DNA of 41,075 nucleotides from Dehalococcoides sp. JdFR-54 (GTDB lineage Bacteria > Chloroflexota > Dehalococcoidia > JdFR-54), in assembly GCA_002011475.1 (NCBI GenBank), contig MTNP01000052.1, forward strand, positions 1-41,075. Reading direction: 5' to 3'. Shown here in pieces: positions 1-7,862 of the stretch. Under the pieces are notes generated by a model. It made no database searches. It saw nothing but the letters and a program-made list of their open reading frames with translations, and was not told the DNA's origin. Each line of letters opens with the position of its first letter. The stretch's first letter is position 1. Position numbers and translations under genes: made by a program.

Positions 1-361
1 AGCCCAGGGGTTTGAGCTGGACCTCCAGGCTGCGCTGGAGCCCCAGCAGCTTGGCCACCTCCCCCTCCACCCCCACCCAGACCACCCGGGGCCGGGCCAA
101 AGAGGGGAAAACGCCCAGCCCAGCCAATCTCAAATGGAAGGGGCCGATGCCCGGCACCGAGGCGGCTATGGCAGCCACTACCCCATCAATACGGCCGGTC
201 TCCACCTCCCCCAGGAACTTGAGGGTGAGGTGAATGCCTTCAGCCTCCACCCACTTCACAAAGGCCTCGGTCCCCGGCCGCAGTCTCCCCTGGAGCTGAG
301 CCAGCTCGGCCTTCACCCCTGGGGGTAGCTGGATGGCGATGAAGCTGCGTATTCGTTCCAA
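1..361 (-). CDS. thpR: RNA 2',3'-cyclic phosphodiesterase (ThpR/LigT family), 3' end outside window
   Basis: The gene starts with TTG at 361 and stays open for 120 codons to the left edge, so the C-terminal part is missing. The N-terminus reads ERIRSFIAIQLPP, followed by HLTLKFLGEV near residues 44-52. This is the first of the two HxT(L)-type catalytic motifs of the 2H phosphoesterase family; the second lies outside the window. The family opens 2',3'-cyclic phosphates on RNA ends, and full-length members are about 180 residues. A GGAGGG ribosome-binding site lies about 7 nt before the TTG, inside the last codons of the upstream amidohydrolase gene, so the two genes are probably co-transcribed. 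No ATG start fits. Confidence 0.85.
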   Translation of the reverse strand, partial: MERIRSFIAIQLPPGVKAELAQLQGRLRPGTEAFVKWVEAEGIHLTLKFLGEVETGRIDGVVAAIAASVPGIGPFHLRLAGLGVFPSLARPRVVWVGVEGEVAKLLGLQRSLEVQLKPLG

Positions 362-364
362 GCC

Positions 365-1220
365 CTAACCCTCCCCCGGGCCCAAACCCAATAGCCCCCT
401 GGCGTTGCCCCCCAGTATCCTCGCCATTTCCGATTGAGATAGCCCGGAAGCCCTGGCCTCCTCTATGATTCGTTGGGGTGGCAGGAGCGGGTAATCGCTG
501 CCCAAGAGTATCTTGTCGGCACCTACCAGGTCGGCCGCTATCCGAAAAACCTGGGAGCGGTATAGCCAGGGGGAGGCCGCGGTATCGAAGTAGACCCTCT
601 CCAGGGCCTGGGCCACCTTGGGCATCAGGGCGTAAAAGGGCAGGCCGCCGCCCCAGTGGGCCAGGACCACGGTCAAACGGGGGTGTTGGACTATGAACTG
701 GTAGAGCCTGTCTGGCGTTAGGCCCCCCTTGCCGGGATAGGCATGGCCCACCGGCTCCGAGGCATGGCTGAGCCAGATCAGGTTATTCTCCACCAGCGCC
801 GCCACCAGGGGTTCCATCACGGATTCATCCCCCAGGTCGAAGCCTTGTCTATCGGGCCTGAGCTCCCCCACCCCTCTGGCCCCCCCGTGGGCACAGCGCT
901 CCAGTTCCCGGAGCGCCGCCTCGCCGGCCCGGGGCTGCACGGCACAGAAAGGCACCAACCTCCCCGGATATCGAGCTGCCATCTCCAAGAGGTAGTCATT
1001 GCTCTCCAGGCAGAGCTCATGGCTGGACCAACCTATGTTAAGCACCACCGAAACATCAACCCCCTCCCGATCCATGCTGTCTACAAGCTCCTCGGCGCTG
1101 GCCAGCTTTGCCCCCGGGGCCGGCGTAGAGTTCGGCGAAGACGGGGTCGAGCTGAAGATAGCGGCCCCGATCCTGCCGAACTCGGGCCGAGAATATATGA
1201 GTATGAAAGTCCACAATCAC
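365..1220 (-). CDS. Amidohydrolase family 2 metal-dependent hydrolase, apparent frameshift near N-terminus
   Basis: This is a TIM-barrel amidohydrolase (PF04909 type) of unknown substrate. The body, read in one frame to the stop at 365, has typical landmarks: AEELVDSMDREGVD, LAHWGGGLP, KILLGSDYP and GGNARGLLGL. The expected metal-binding start (VIVDFHTHIFS, with the HxH motif, then DPVFAELYAGPG) is in another frame, beginning with GTG at 1220 or 1214. The two frames join at a run of five C on the plus strand (five G in sense) at 1111-1115; removing one G gives ..YAGPGAKLASAEEL.. as one protein. The only start in the body frame (TTG at 1216) would lose the HxH motif. This is a sequencing error, a real inactivating mutation or a phase-variable tract. 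The family call is strong; whether the gene is intact is unknown. Confidence 0.8.
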
Positions 1221-1295
1221 GAGGCTAGATTATAGCAGACAGGGTCGGCTATGCTCAATGGGCACAGCGGTCGGGGCCTCCTGTTCGGATTTACC

Positions 1296-1321
1296 ATAAT
1301 ACCAGTACTCCGGTGTACTGG
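1296..1321 (-). promoter_or_regulatory. Extended -10 promoter overlapped by an inverted repeat, for amidohydrolase/thpR
   Basis: On the minus strand TGG-TATTAT (1304-1296) forms an extended -10 element; no good -35 is visible. A 7-bp inverted repeat, CCAGTAC-N6-GTACTGG at 1302-1321, overlaps its upstream side and could be an operator. The word ATACCAGTAC recurs in the purM-purH spacer at 6216-6225. Confidence 0.45.
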
Positions 1322-1337
1322 CCTTTTGCGCCCCTTC

Positions 1338-1366
1338 TTGACCTTTGCTGGCCTATGCCCCATAAT
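1338..1366 (+). promoter_or_regulatory. Sigma70-type promoter of thiolase/DUF35/tlyA
   Basis: TTGACC at 1338-1343, a 17-nt spacer, and CATAAT at 1361-1366. The predicted transcript starts near 1373, giving a leader of about 47 nt before the ATG at 1420. That ATG has a G-rich ribosome-binding site (AAGGGGGG) just upstream. Confidence 0.65.
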
Positions 1367-1419
1367 GGAGCGGCGCGACCGACTTATAAGGCGTCACGGC
1401 TGACGAAGGGGGGTGACTG

Positions 1420-2589
1420 ATGGCGCGGCGCGGGGTCTCCATTATCGGCATTGGCTCAACGCCCTTCACGGTGATGAAGGAGCGTTCCATCAAGGATATG
1501 GCCACCGATGCCTGCAACCAGGCCATCCTTGAGGCCGGGGTGGACCGCAAGATGATCCAGGCCCTTTATGTGGGCAACTACATCGGCGGCATCCTGGAAG
1601 GTCAGGAGACCATAGCCCCCCTCATCGCCAACAGCCTGGGCCTCAACCCCGATATTCCCTGCACCAAGGTGGAGGGCGCCTGCTCCTCGGCGGGCATAGC
1701 CTTGAGGCAGGGCTACCTCCTCATCGCCGCCGGCGTCTACGACCTGGTCCTGGTGGCCGGGGTGGAGAAGATGACCTCAGCCTCCACCGAGAAGGTGACC
1801 ATGGCCCTGTCTGCGGGCATGGACCCCGAGACCGACCGTCTTACCGGCCTCACCTTCCCCGGCTTCTTCGCCCAGGTGGCTCGCCGCCATATAAAGGAAT
1901 ACGGCACCAAAATCGAGCACCTGGCCATGGTCTCGGTTCAAAACCACGCCAATAGCGTCTCCAACCCCAGGGCCCGCTTCCGGGAACCGACCACCCTGGA
2001 GCAGGTCCTCAACTCCCGGCCCATCTGTGACCCCCTGAAGCTCTTTGACTGCTGCCCCATCAGCGATGGGGCTGCCGCCGCCGTGCTCTGTGCTGCCGAC
2101 CGGGCCCACGAGTTCACCAAGACGCCCATTGACATCGTCGGCTCGGGGCAGGCCACCGGCCCGAGCTGCCTCTATGACCACGAGGACCTCACCACCCTGC
2201 CCGCCACCATCCGGGCGGCCCATCAGGCCTATACCGAGTCCGGACTGAAGCCTCAAGATATCGATGTGGTAGAGCTTCACAACTGCTTCACCATCGCCGA
2301 GATCGTGGACAGCGAAGACCTGGGCTTCTTCCCCAAGGGTCGCGGCGGCTTCGCCGTGGAGGAGGGCCTTACCGCAGTAGATGGCAAGGTCCCCATCAAT
2401 CCCTCAGGAGGGCTTATCGCCAAGGGGCATCCCGTAGGCGCCACCGGCCTGGGCCAGCTCTATGAGGTGGTGAGGCAGCTCCGCGGCGACCACGAGAACC
2501 AGGTACAGAATGCCGAGATCGGGCTGGTTCATAATATGGGTGGCAGCGGCACAATATGCACCGTCCACATCGTGAAGCGGAGGGGGTAA
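1420..2589 (+). CDS. Thiolase-fold acyl-CoA C-acyltransferase (SCP-x/acetyl-CoA acetyltransferase-like)
   Basis: A 389-residue thiolase-superfamily enzyme for carbon-carbon bond formation or cleavage on acyl-CoA. The nucleophilic Cys is C88 in VEGACSSAG; the other active-site signatures are VVELHNCFTIAEI and the C-terminal NPSGGLIAKGHPVGATG. There is no CxG motif of classical degradative thiolases near the C-terminus (it reads HNMGGSGTIC), as in the SCP-x/archaeal-type subgroup that works with a separate DUF35 protein. That partner follows 1 nt after the stop. The archaeal thiolase/HMG-CoA synthase/DUF35 complex is the closest precedent; the substrate here cannot be read from sequence. A second copy of the pair lies at 31822-33392. 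Confidence 0.88.
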   Translation: MARRGVSIIGIGSTPFTVMKERSIKDMATDACNQAILEAGVDRKMIQALYVGNYIGGILEGQETIAPLIANSLGLNPDIPCTKVEGACSSAGIALRQGYLLIAAGVYDLVLVAGVEKMTSASTEKVTMALSAGMDPETDRLTGLTFPGFFAQVARRHIKEYGTKIEHLAMVSVQNHANSVSNPRARFREPTTLEQVLNSRPICDPLKLFDCCPISDGAAAAVLCAADRAHEFTKTPIDIVGSGQATGPSCLYDHEDLTTLPATIRAAHQAYTESGLKPQDIDVVELHNCFTIAEIVDSEDLGFFPKGRGGFAVEEGLTAVDGKVPINPSGGLIAKGHPVGATGLGQLYEVVRQLRGDHENQVQNAEIGLVHNMGGSGTICTVHIVKRRG

Positions 2590-2590
2590 C

Positions 2591-2938
2591 ATGGCTACAG
2601 GCGCCGAACAGATCCCGGTGGCCCGATGCCAGGACTGTGGCCACTACTTTGCACCCCCTGTCTATAGCTGTGCTGCCTGCGGCAGCGGCCGGATAATAGA
2701 GGCCCATCTCAGCGGCAGGGGCAAGCTGGCCACCTACACCATCATCAGGGTACCGCCCCTGGGCTTTGAAGGCCAAGCGCCTTATACCGTGGCCATTATC
2801 GAGCTGGAGGAGGGGCTCAAGGTGCCGGCCCGCCTCGACAATGACCCCGTCTCCAACGATTTAGAGCTGTTCACCCCGGCCCACTTCGTGGCCCGACGAG
2901 ACGGGGTCTACTGGTTCCAAATCGTCACCCAAAGATAA
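2591..2938 (+). CDS. Zn-ribbon/OB-fold protein (DUF35 family), thiolase partner
   Basis: A 115-residue protein with an N-terminal rubredoxin-like zinc ribbon (CQDCG at about residue 13 and CAACG at about residue 28), then an OB-fold with the typical SGRGKLATYTIIRVPP and PYTVAIIELEEG segments. DUF35 proteins bind acyl-CoA and channel it between thiolase-fold enzymes. The ATG lies 1 nt after the thiolase stop, and the GGAGGGGG run at the end of that gene serves as ribosome-binding site, so the two are probably made together and form a complex. Confidence 0.87.
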   Translation: MATGAEQIPVARCQDCGHYFAPPVYSCAACGSGRIIEAHLSGRGKLATYTIIRVPPLGFEGQAPYTVAIIELEEGLKVPARLDNDPVSNDLELFTPAHFVARRDGVYWFQIVTQR

Positions 2939-2947
2939 ACCATTGCC

Positions 2948-3694
2948 ATGGCCAAACGCCGCCTCGACGCCCTTCTGGTACATAGGGGGCTGGCCCCCAG
3001 CCGGGATAAGGCCCGGGCCCTCATCATGGCCGGTGAGGTAACTGTGGGGGGCCGCCCGGTGCTCAAGCCAGGTAGCCTGGTGCCCGAAGAGGCGAATATC
3101 CAGGTTCAAGCCCCGGCCCCCTTCGTGAGCCGGGGCGGGCTCAAGCTGGAGGCGGCCCTGACCCAGCTCGGGCTCGATGTCTCAGGATGGGTGGTCCTGG
3201 ACGTGGGCGCCTCCACCGGCGGTTTCACCGACTGCCTGTTGAAGCGGGGGGCGGAGCGCGTCTATGCCCTGGATGTGGGCTATGGCCAGCTGGACTACCG
3301 GCTGCGCACCGACCCCAGGGTGGTAGTCCGGGAGCGGGTCAACGCCCGGTACCCCTTCCCTCTGCCGGAGAAGGTAGACCTGGCTACCCTAGACCTCTCC
3401 TTCATCTCCCTGGAGAAGGTTATCCCCTCGGTGTCCGCCCATTTAAAGGAGGGGGGCTACCTGCTGGCCCTGGTCAAGCCCCAGTTCCAGGCAGGCAGGG
3501 GGGAGGTGGGGAAGGGCGGCCTGGTCAAGGACCCCCTGGTCCATGCCCGGGTCCTGGCCCGATTTCTGCACTGGGCCAGCCAGCAGGGCTTTCGCCTCCG
3601 GGGCCTGGTGCCCTCCTCGGTGCCGGGGGCCTCGGGAAACAGGGAGTTCTTCGTGCTCTTGGGCCAACCTGACCTTAGGATCGAAAGAGGTTGA
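2948..3694 (+). CDS. tlyA: TlyA family 16S/23S rRNA methyltransferase (hemolysin A family)
   Basis: 248 residues. The N-terminal S4 RNA-binding domain (about 4-62: RLDALLVHRGLAPSRDKARALI..VTVGGRPV) is followed by a Rossmann-type methyltransferase with the SAM motif VLDVGASTGGFTDCLL, the LATLDLSFISLEKV segment and KPQFQAGRGEVGKGG. TlyA 2'-O-methylates cytidines in 16S and/or 23S rRNA; the 'hemolysin' name is historical. The ATG is 9 nt after the DUF35 stop, so the gene is probably read from the thiolase promoter. Its stop codon overlaps the -35 box of the purF promoter. Confidence 0.92.
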   Translation: MAKRRLDALLVHRGLAPSRDKARALIMAGEVTVGGRPVLKPGSLVPEEANIQVQAPAPFVSRGGLKLEAALTQLGLDVSGWVVLDVGASTGGFTDCLLKRGAERVYALDVGYGQLDYRLRTDPRVVVRERVNARYPFPLPEKVDLATLDLSFISLEKVIPSVSAHLKEGGYLLALVKPQFQAGRGEVGKGGLVKDPLVHARVLARFLHWASQQGFRLRGLVPSSVPGASGNREFFVLLGQPDLRIERG

Positions 3695-3719
3695 TTTCAA
3701 AGCGGCCACAGTCTATAAT
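3691..3719 (+). promoter_or_regulatory. purF operon promoter
   Basis: TTGATT at 3691-3696, exactly 17 nt, then a perfect TATAAT at 3714-3719. The -35 box overlaps the tlyA stop codon. The predicted start near 3726 leaves a leader of about 32 nt, too short for a purine riboswitch. Confidence 0.75.
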
Positions 3720-3757
3720 GGGTTGCAGCGGCATGGAAGCTCCCCCGAGGTAGGCCC

Positions 3758-5161
3758 TTGCATTCAGGATGGCGCGAATCCTGCGGCATTTTCGGGGTTT
3801 ATGCACCCGGAGAGGATGTGGCTAGGCTTACCTTCTTCGCCCTGTTCGCCTTGCAGCACCGGGGGCAGGAGAGCGCCGGAATCGCCACCAGCGATGCCAA
3901 GAGGATCAAGGTTCATACCCGGATGGGCCTCGTCTCCCAGGCCTTCGATGAGGCCTCCCTGGGCCAGCTCCGAGGCCATATCGCCATTGGCCACAACCGC
4001 TATTCCACCACCGGCTCCAGCCGTGCCATCAATGCCCAGCCTTTGATAGTGGAGGGGTATGGGGGCACCCTGGCCCTGGCCCACAACGGCAACATCGTCA
4101 ATGCCGCCCATCTCCGCCAGGAGCTTGTGGAGCTGGGCTACCACTTCCACACCTCCACCGATTCCGAGGTCATCGCCAACCTCATCCTCTCCTCCCCGGG
4201 CCGGAACTGGGTGGACAAGCTGAGGTATTCCATGCGCCGCCTCCAGGGCGCCTACTCCCTGGCGCTGCTCACTAAGGATAGCCTCATCGGGGTCAGGGAC
4301 CCCCTGGGGGTGCGCCCCCTGTGCCTGGGTCAGATAGACGGGGGCTGGGTGCTGGCCTCGGAGAGCTGTGCCCTGGACCATATCGGTGCCCGGCTGTCTC
4401 GGGAGGTGGAGCCTGGCGAGATCCTGGTCATCGATGGCAATGGTGTGGAGAGCTATCAGGAGCCGCCGCGACAGGCCTCCTGCGTTTTCGAATACATCTA
4501 TTTCGCCCGCCCCGATAGCATATTCAATGGCCGCCTCATCTATCCCGCCCGGGAGGCTATGGGCAAGATACTGCACCGAGAGTATCCTGTGGCCGCCGAC
4601 ATGGTGATAGGGGTGCCCGACTCAGCCACCCAGGCGGGCATCGGCTACGCCCAGGCCGCGGGCATCTCCTTCAGCGATGGCCTGCTCAAGAACCGCTATG
4701 TGGGACGCACCTTCATCGAGCCCGACCAGCGCATCCGGGAGCTAGGGGTCAAGCTCAAATTCAACCCCCTGCCCCAGCTCCTCAGCGGCAAGCGCCTGGT
4801 GGTCATCGACGACAGTATAGTTCGGGGGACTACTACCCCCCATGTCGTCAGCCTGCTGCGGGGTGCCGGGGTGGCCGAGGTCCATATGAGGGTATGTGCC
4901 CCACCCATCCGCTACCCCTGTTTCTTCGGGGTGGATATGGCTACTCGCTGGGAGCTTATCGCCGCCCAGAAAAGCGTCCCCGAGATAAAGGATTTCATCG
5001 GCGCCGATTCCCTGGGCTACCTCAGCCTGGAGGGGCTCCTCGAGGCTGTGGCTATCCCTCGAGATAAGCTGTGCCTGGCCTGCCTCACCGGAGACTACCC
5101 CATCCCGGTGCAGCTGGAAATGGACAAACTTGCCCTGGAGACGGCCACCGGCCAAACATAA
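3758..5161 (+). CDS. purF: Amidophosphoribosyltransferase (purine synthesis step 1)
   Basis: A 467-residue enzyme converting PRPP plus glutamine to phosphoribosylamine. A short leader (HSGWRES) precedes C9, the N-terminal nucleophile exposed by propeptide removal (CGIFGVYAP). The Ntn glutaminase domain (about 9-240) has HRGQESAGIAT and GHNRYSTTG. The PRTase domain carries the PRPP loop VVIDDSIVRGTT. Four Cys (CVFEYIYF, YPCFFG, CLAC) match the 4Fe-4S-containing Bacillus-type enzyme. The TTG start at 3758 is chosen because GAGG sits 7 nt upstream and the leader length is right; the nearby ATG is out of frame. Confidence 0.95.
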   Translation: MHSGWRESCGIFGVYAPGEDVARLTFFALFALQHRGQESAGIATSDAKRIKVHTRMGLVSQAFDEASLGQLRGHIAIGHNRYSTTGSSRAINAQPLIVEGYGGTLALAHNGNIVNAAHLRQELVELGYHFHTSTDSEVIANLILSSPGRNWVDKLRYSMRRLQGAYSLALLTKDSLIGVRDPLGVRPLCLGQIDGGWVLASESCALDHIGARLSREVEPGEILVIDGNGVESYQEPPRQASCVFEYIYFARPDSIFNGRLIYPAREAMGKILHREYPVAADMVIGVPDSATQAGIGYAQAAGISFSDGLLKNRYVGRTFIEPDQRIRELGVKLKFNPLPQLLSGKRLVVIDDSIVRGTTTPHVVSLLRGAGVAEVHMRVCAPPIRYPCFFGVDMATRWELIAAQKSVPEIKDFIGADSLGYLSLEGLLEAVAIPRDKLCLACLTGDYPIPVQLEMDKLALETATGQT

Positions 5162-5180
5162 CGCCCACCCAGAGGAGGGG

Positions 5181-6209
5181 ATGGAGAACAGGCAACCTCC
5201 CGCCAGCTACAGTGCCGCCGGCGTTGACCTGGAGGCTGGCGCCCTGGCCAACAGACTGATCCACGAGCAGGCCCAGACCACTTTCTCCCCCGGCGTGCTG
5301 GGCGATGTCGGCTCTTTCGGCAGCCTGTTCCAGGTCCAGGGCTACCGGGAGCCGGTGTTGGTCTCCAGCGTCGATGGGGTAGGCACCAAGTTAAAGGTGG
5401 CCATCGCCCTGGACAAGCATGATACTGTGGGCATCGACCTGGTCAACCACTGCGTCAACGATATCCTCACCTGCGGCGCCCAGCCCCTTTTCTTTCTGGA
5501 TTATATTGCCATGGGCAAGCTGGTGCCGGAGCGCATCCAGGCCATAGCCACGGGCCTGGCCCGGGCCTGCCGAGAGGCGGGCTGCTCCCTCATCGGCGGC
5601 GAGACGGCGGAGATGCCCAGCCTCTATGCCGGGGGCGACTATGACCTGGTGGGCTTTATAGTGGGGGTGGTGGAAAAGCCCAACATCATAGATGGCAGGG
5701 CCATTCGGCCTGGCGATGTCCTTCTAGGGCTCCCCTCCAGCGGCCTCCACACCAATGGCTATTCCCTGGTGCGTCGCATCTTCGGCACCGAGCCTTCTGC
5801 CCTGAAGGCCTTTTACCCGGAGCTGGGGCGGACCTTGGGCGAGGAGCTCCTGGAGCCCCACCGCAGCTATTACCCCCTCCTCAAACCGGCCCTCCCCCGG
5901 GTCAAGGGGCTGGCCCACATCACCGGCGGCGGCATAGTGGACAACCTGCCCCGCATCCTGCCCCAGGGCCTCTCCGCCCGCGTCGACACCTCGTCCTGGG
6001 AAACGCCGGCCATCTTCCGCCTCATTCAGGAACGGGGCGGGGTGGATACCCGGGAGATGTACCGGGTTTTCAATATGGGCATAGGCATGATCGTGGTCAG
6101 CTCCCCCGAGGAAGCAGCCGGGCTCAGGGCGCTGCTGCCCCAGGCATCGCCCGTGGGCGAGGTGGTCGAGGGCAAAGGGAAGCCTGGGGTGGAACTGGTA
6201 GGCGTGTAA
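5181..6209 (+). CDS. purM: Phosphoribosylformylglycinamidine cyclo-ligase (AIR synthetase)
   Basis: A 342-residue ATP-dependent enzyme that closes the imidazole ring of FGAM to give AIR, step 5 of purine synthesis. Seen: SVDGVGTKLKVA, HCVNDILTCGAQPLFFLDY, GGETAEMP, GLPSSGLHTNGYSLVR and HITGGGIVDNLPR. The ATG at 5181 follows a GAGGAGGGG ribosome-binding site; a longer reading from 5130 would run back into purF and adds no conserved sequence. It lies 19 nt after purF in the same operon. No purN follows it, unlike the common purM-purN-purH order. Confidence 0.95.
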   Translation: MENRQPPASYSAAGVDLEAGALANRLIHEQAQTTFSPGVLGDVGSFGSLFQVQGYREPVLVSSVDGVGTKLKVAIALDKHDTVGIDLVNHCVNDILTCGAQPLFFLDYIAMGKLVPERIQAIATGLARACREAGCSLIGGETAEMPSLYAGGDYDLVGFIVGVVEKPNIIDGRAIRPGDVLLGLPSSGLHTNGYSLVRRIFGTEPSALKAFYPELGRTLGEELLEPHRSYYPLLKPALPRVKGLAHITGGGIVDNLPRILPQGLSARVDTSSWETPAIFRLIQERGGVDTREMYRVFNMGIGMIVVSSPEEAAGLRALLPQASPVGEVVEGKGKPGVELVGV

Positions 6210-6210
6210 G

Positions 6211-6238
6211 CTGTTATACCAGTACACTGGTTTAACAG
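6211..6238. promoter_or_regulatory. 28-bp imperfect palindrome in the purM-purH spacer
   Basis: The arms CTGTTATACCAGT and ACTGGTTTAACAG flank a central AC, with one mismatch over 13 positions. Each half contains an extended -10-like word (TGGTTTAAC on plus, TGGTATAAC on minus). It could be an operator with a weak purH promoter (TACAAT at 6239-6244) or an mRNA processing hairpin. The half-site ATACCAGTAC also occurs at 1299-1308. Confidence 0.45.
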
Positions 6239-6307
6239 TACAATCCCAGAGCAGCCATTTCAGATAGCTAGGTCAGAAAGGGCGTCAATCTGAGAAGGAG
6301 GTATTTG

Positions 6308-7849
6308 GTGAAGGCCATCCTCAGCGTCTGCGACAAGTCGGGGCTCCTCCCCTTCGCCCAGGGCTTGGCCGGGCTCGGCTTTGAGATCTATAGCACCGGT
6401 GGCACCCAGAGGGCCCTGGCCCAGGGCGGCCTGGCGGTGTCCAGCGTCTCCCAGCTCACCGGCTTCCCCGAGATCCTGGAGGGGCGGGTGAAGACCCTCC
6501 ACCCCGCTGTCCACGGCGGCATCCTGGCCCGAAGGGATTTGCCCGAGCATATGGCCCAGCTTGAACAGAGGGGCATCGCCACCATCGACCTGGTGGCGGT
6601 GAACCTCTACCCCTTCGGGCACATCGTTTCCAGGCCAGAGGTCAGCCTTGAGGATGCCCTGGAGAACATCGACATCGGCGGCCCCACCCTGATCCGGGCC
6701 TCGGCCAAGAACTTCCCCTGGGTGCTGGTGGTAGTGGACCCTGCCGACTACGAGCCCCTCCTGGCCGAGCTCAGGAAGGGGGAGGTGGGCCTGGAATATC
6801 GCCGGAAGTTGGCCCACAAGGCCTTCCAGCACACCGCCAGCTACGATACCGTTATCGCCCAGTACCTGAGGGCTGGGGAGGCCGGCTTCCCCGAGGAGGT
6901 AACCATTGCCCTGAAGAAGCGCCTGGACCTGCGCTACGGGGAGAACCCCCACCAGCGGGCTGCCCTCTATCAGGAACAGGGTATTGGCGCTGAGGCTGGC
7001 CCCAGCCTGCTGGGCGCCCGACAACTGGGGGGCCCGGAGCTCTCCTTCAACAATATCTTGGACTTGGACGCTGCCCTGGCTGTGGTCAGCGAGTTTGCCG
7101 AGCCCACCGTGGCCATCATCAAGCACACCAACCCCTGCGGCCTGGCCTCTCACCCCGACCTGGCCGAGGCCTACCGCCGGGCCCTGGCCGGCGACCCCGT
7201 GGCCGCCTTCGGCGGCATTGTGGCCACTAACCGCCCCATAGACGGGGCTGCCGCCCAGGAGATAGTCAAGACCCACTACGACGCCATCATCGCCCCCGAC
7301 TACGAGGCGCAGGCTCTGGAACTACTGCTGCGTAAGTCGAATCTGCGCCTGCTCACCCTGGGCTTGACCTCCGTAGGCCCCACCCCCCCACCCGGCCTGG
7401 ACTTGCGCCGGGTGAGGGGCGGGCTCCTGGCCCAGAACTGGGATGCCATAGCCGCCCACGAGCTTAAGGCCCGCACCGTGACCAAGAGGCAGCCCACCGA
7501 GGAGGAGTGGCGTGACCTCGTCTTCGCCTGGCACGCCGTCAAGCTCATCAAGTCCAACGCCATTGTCCTGGTCAAGGGCAAATCCCTGGTGGGGATGGGG
7601 GCGGGGCAGCCCAGCCGGGTGGTCAGCGTCGAGCTAGCCCTGGACAGGGCTGGGGAGGCGGCTCAGGGCAGCGTCCTGGGCTCGGATGCCTTTTTCCCCT
7701 TCCCCGACGGGGTGGAGCTGGCGGCCCGGGGAGGGGTGAGCGCCATCATCCAACCCGGGGGCTCGGTGCGAGACCAAGAGGTCATCGAGGCCGCCGATAA
7801 ATATAATATGGCTATGGTCTTCACCGGGGCCCGCCACTTCAAGCACTAG
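6308..7849 (+). CDS. purH: Bifunctional AICAR formyltransferase/IMP cyclohydrolase
   Basis: A 513-residue enzyme for the last two steps of IMP synthesis. The N-terminal MGS-like IMP cyclohydrolase domain (about 1-190) has [33 protein letters not shown] and [17 protein letters not shown]. The C-terminal AICAR transformylase has [33 protein letters not shown] and [17 protein letters not shown] at 6308 is preferred over TTG at 6305 because AGGAGG (6296-6301) is then 6 nt away. The gene follows purM after 98 nt, a spacer that holds the palindrome at 6211-6238. Confidence 0.95.
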   Translation: MKAILSVCDKSGLLPFAQGLAGLGFEIYSTGGTQRALAQGGLAVSSVSQLTGFPEILEGRVKTLHPAVHGGILARRDLPEHMAQLEQRGIATIDLVAVNLYPFGHIVSRPEVSLEDALENIDIGGPTLIRASAKNFPWVLVVVDPADYEPLLAELRKGEVGLEYRRKLAHKAFQHTASYDTVIAQYLRAGEAGFPEEVTIALKKRLDLRYGENPHQRAALYQEQGIGAEAGPSLLGARQLGGPELSFNNILDLDAALAVVSEFAEPTVAIIKHTNPCGLASHPDLAEAYRRALAGDPVAAFGGIVATNRPIDGAAAQEIVKTHYDAIIAPDYEAQALELLLRKSNLRLLTLGLTSVGPTPPPGLDLRRVRGGLLAQNWDAIAAHELKARTVTKRQPTEEEWRDLVFAWHAVKLIKSNAIVLVKGKSLVGMGAGQPSRVVSVELALDRAGEAAQGSVLGSDAFFPFPDGVELAARGGVSAIIQPGGSVRDQEVIEAADKYNMAMVFTGARHFKH

Positions 7850-7862
7850 AAAGGAGTTTGCC

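Noticed and set aside
3720-3757. Possible purine riboswitch before purF
   Set aside because: The leader is only about 32 nt and shows no paired aptamer architecture.
6260-7276. 338-codon open frame on the minus strand opposite purH
   Set aside because: Glycine- and leucine-rich reading with no motif; long antisense frames are expected in GC-rich coding DNA, and purH is unambiguous.
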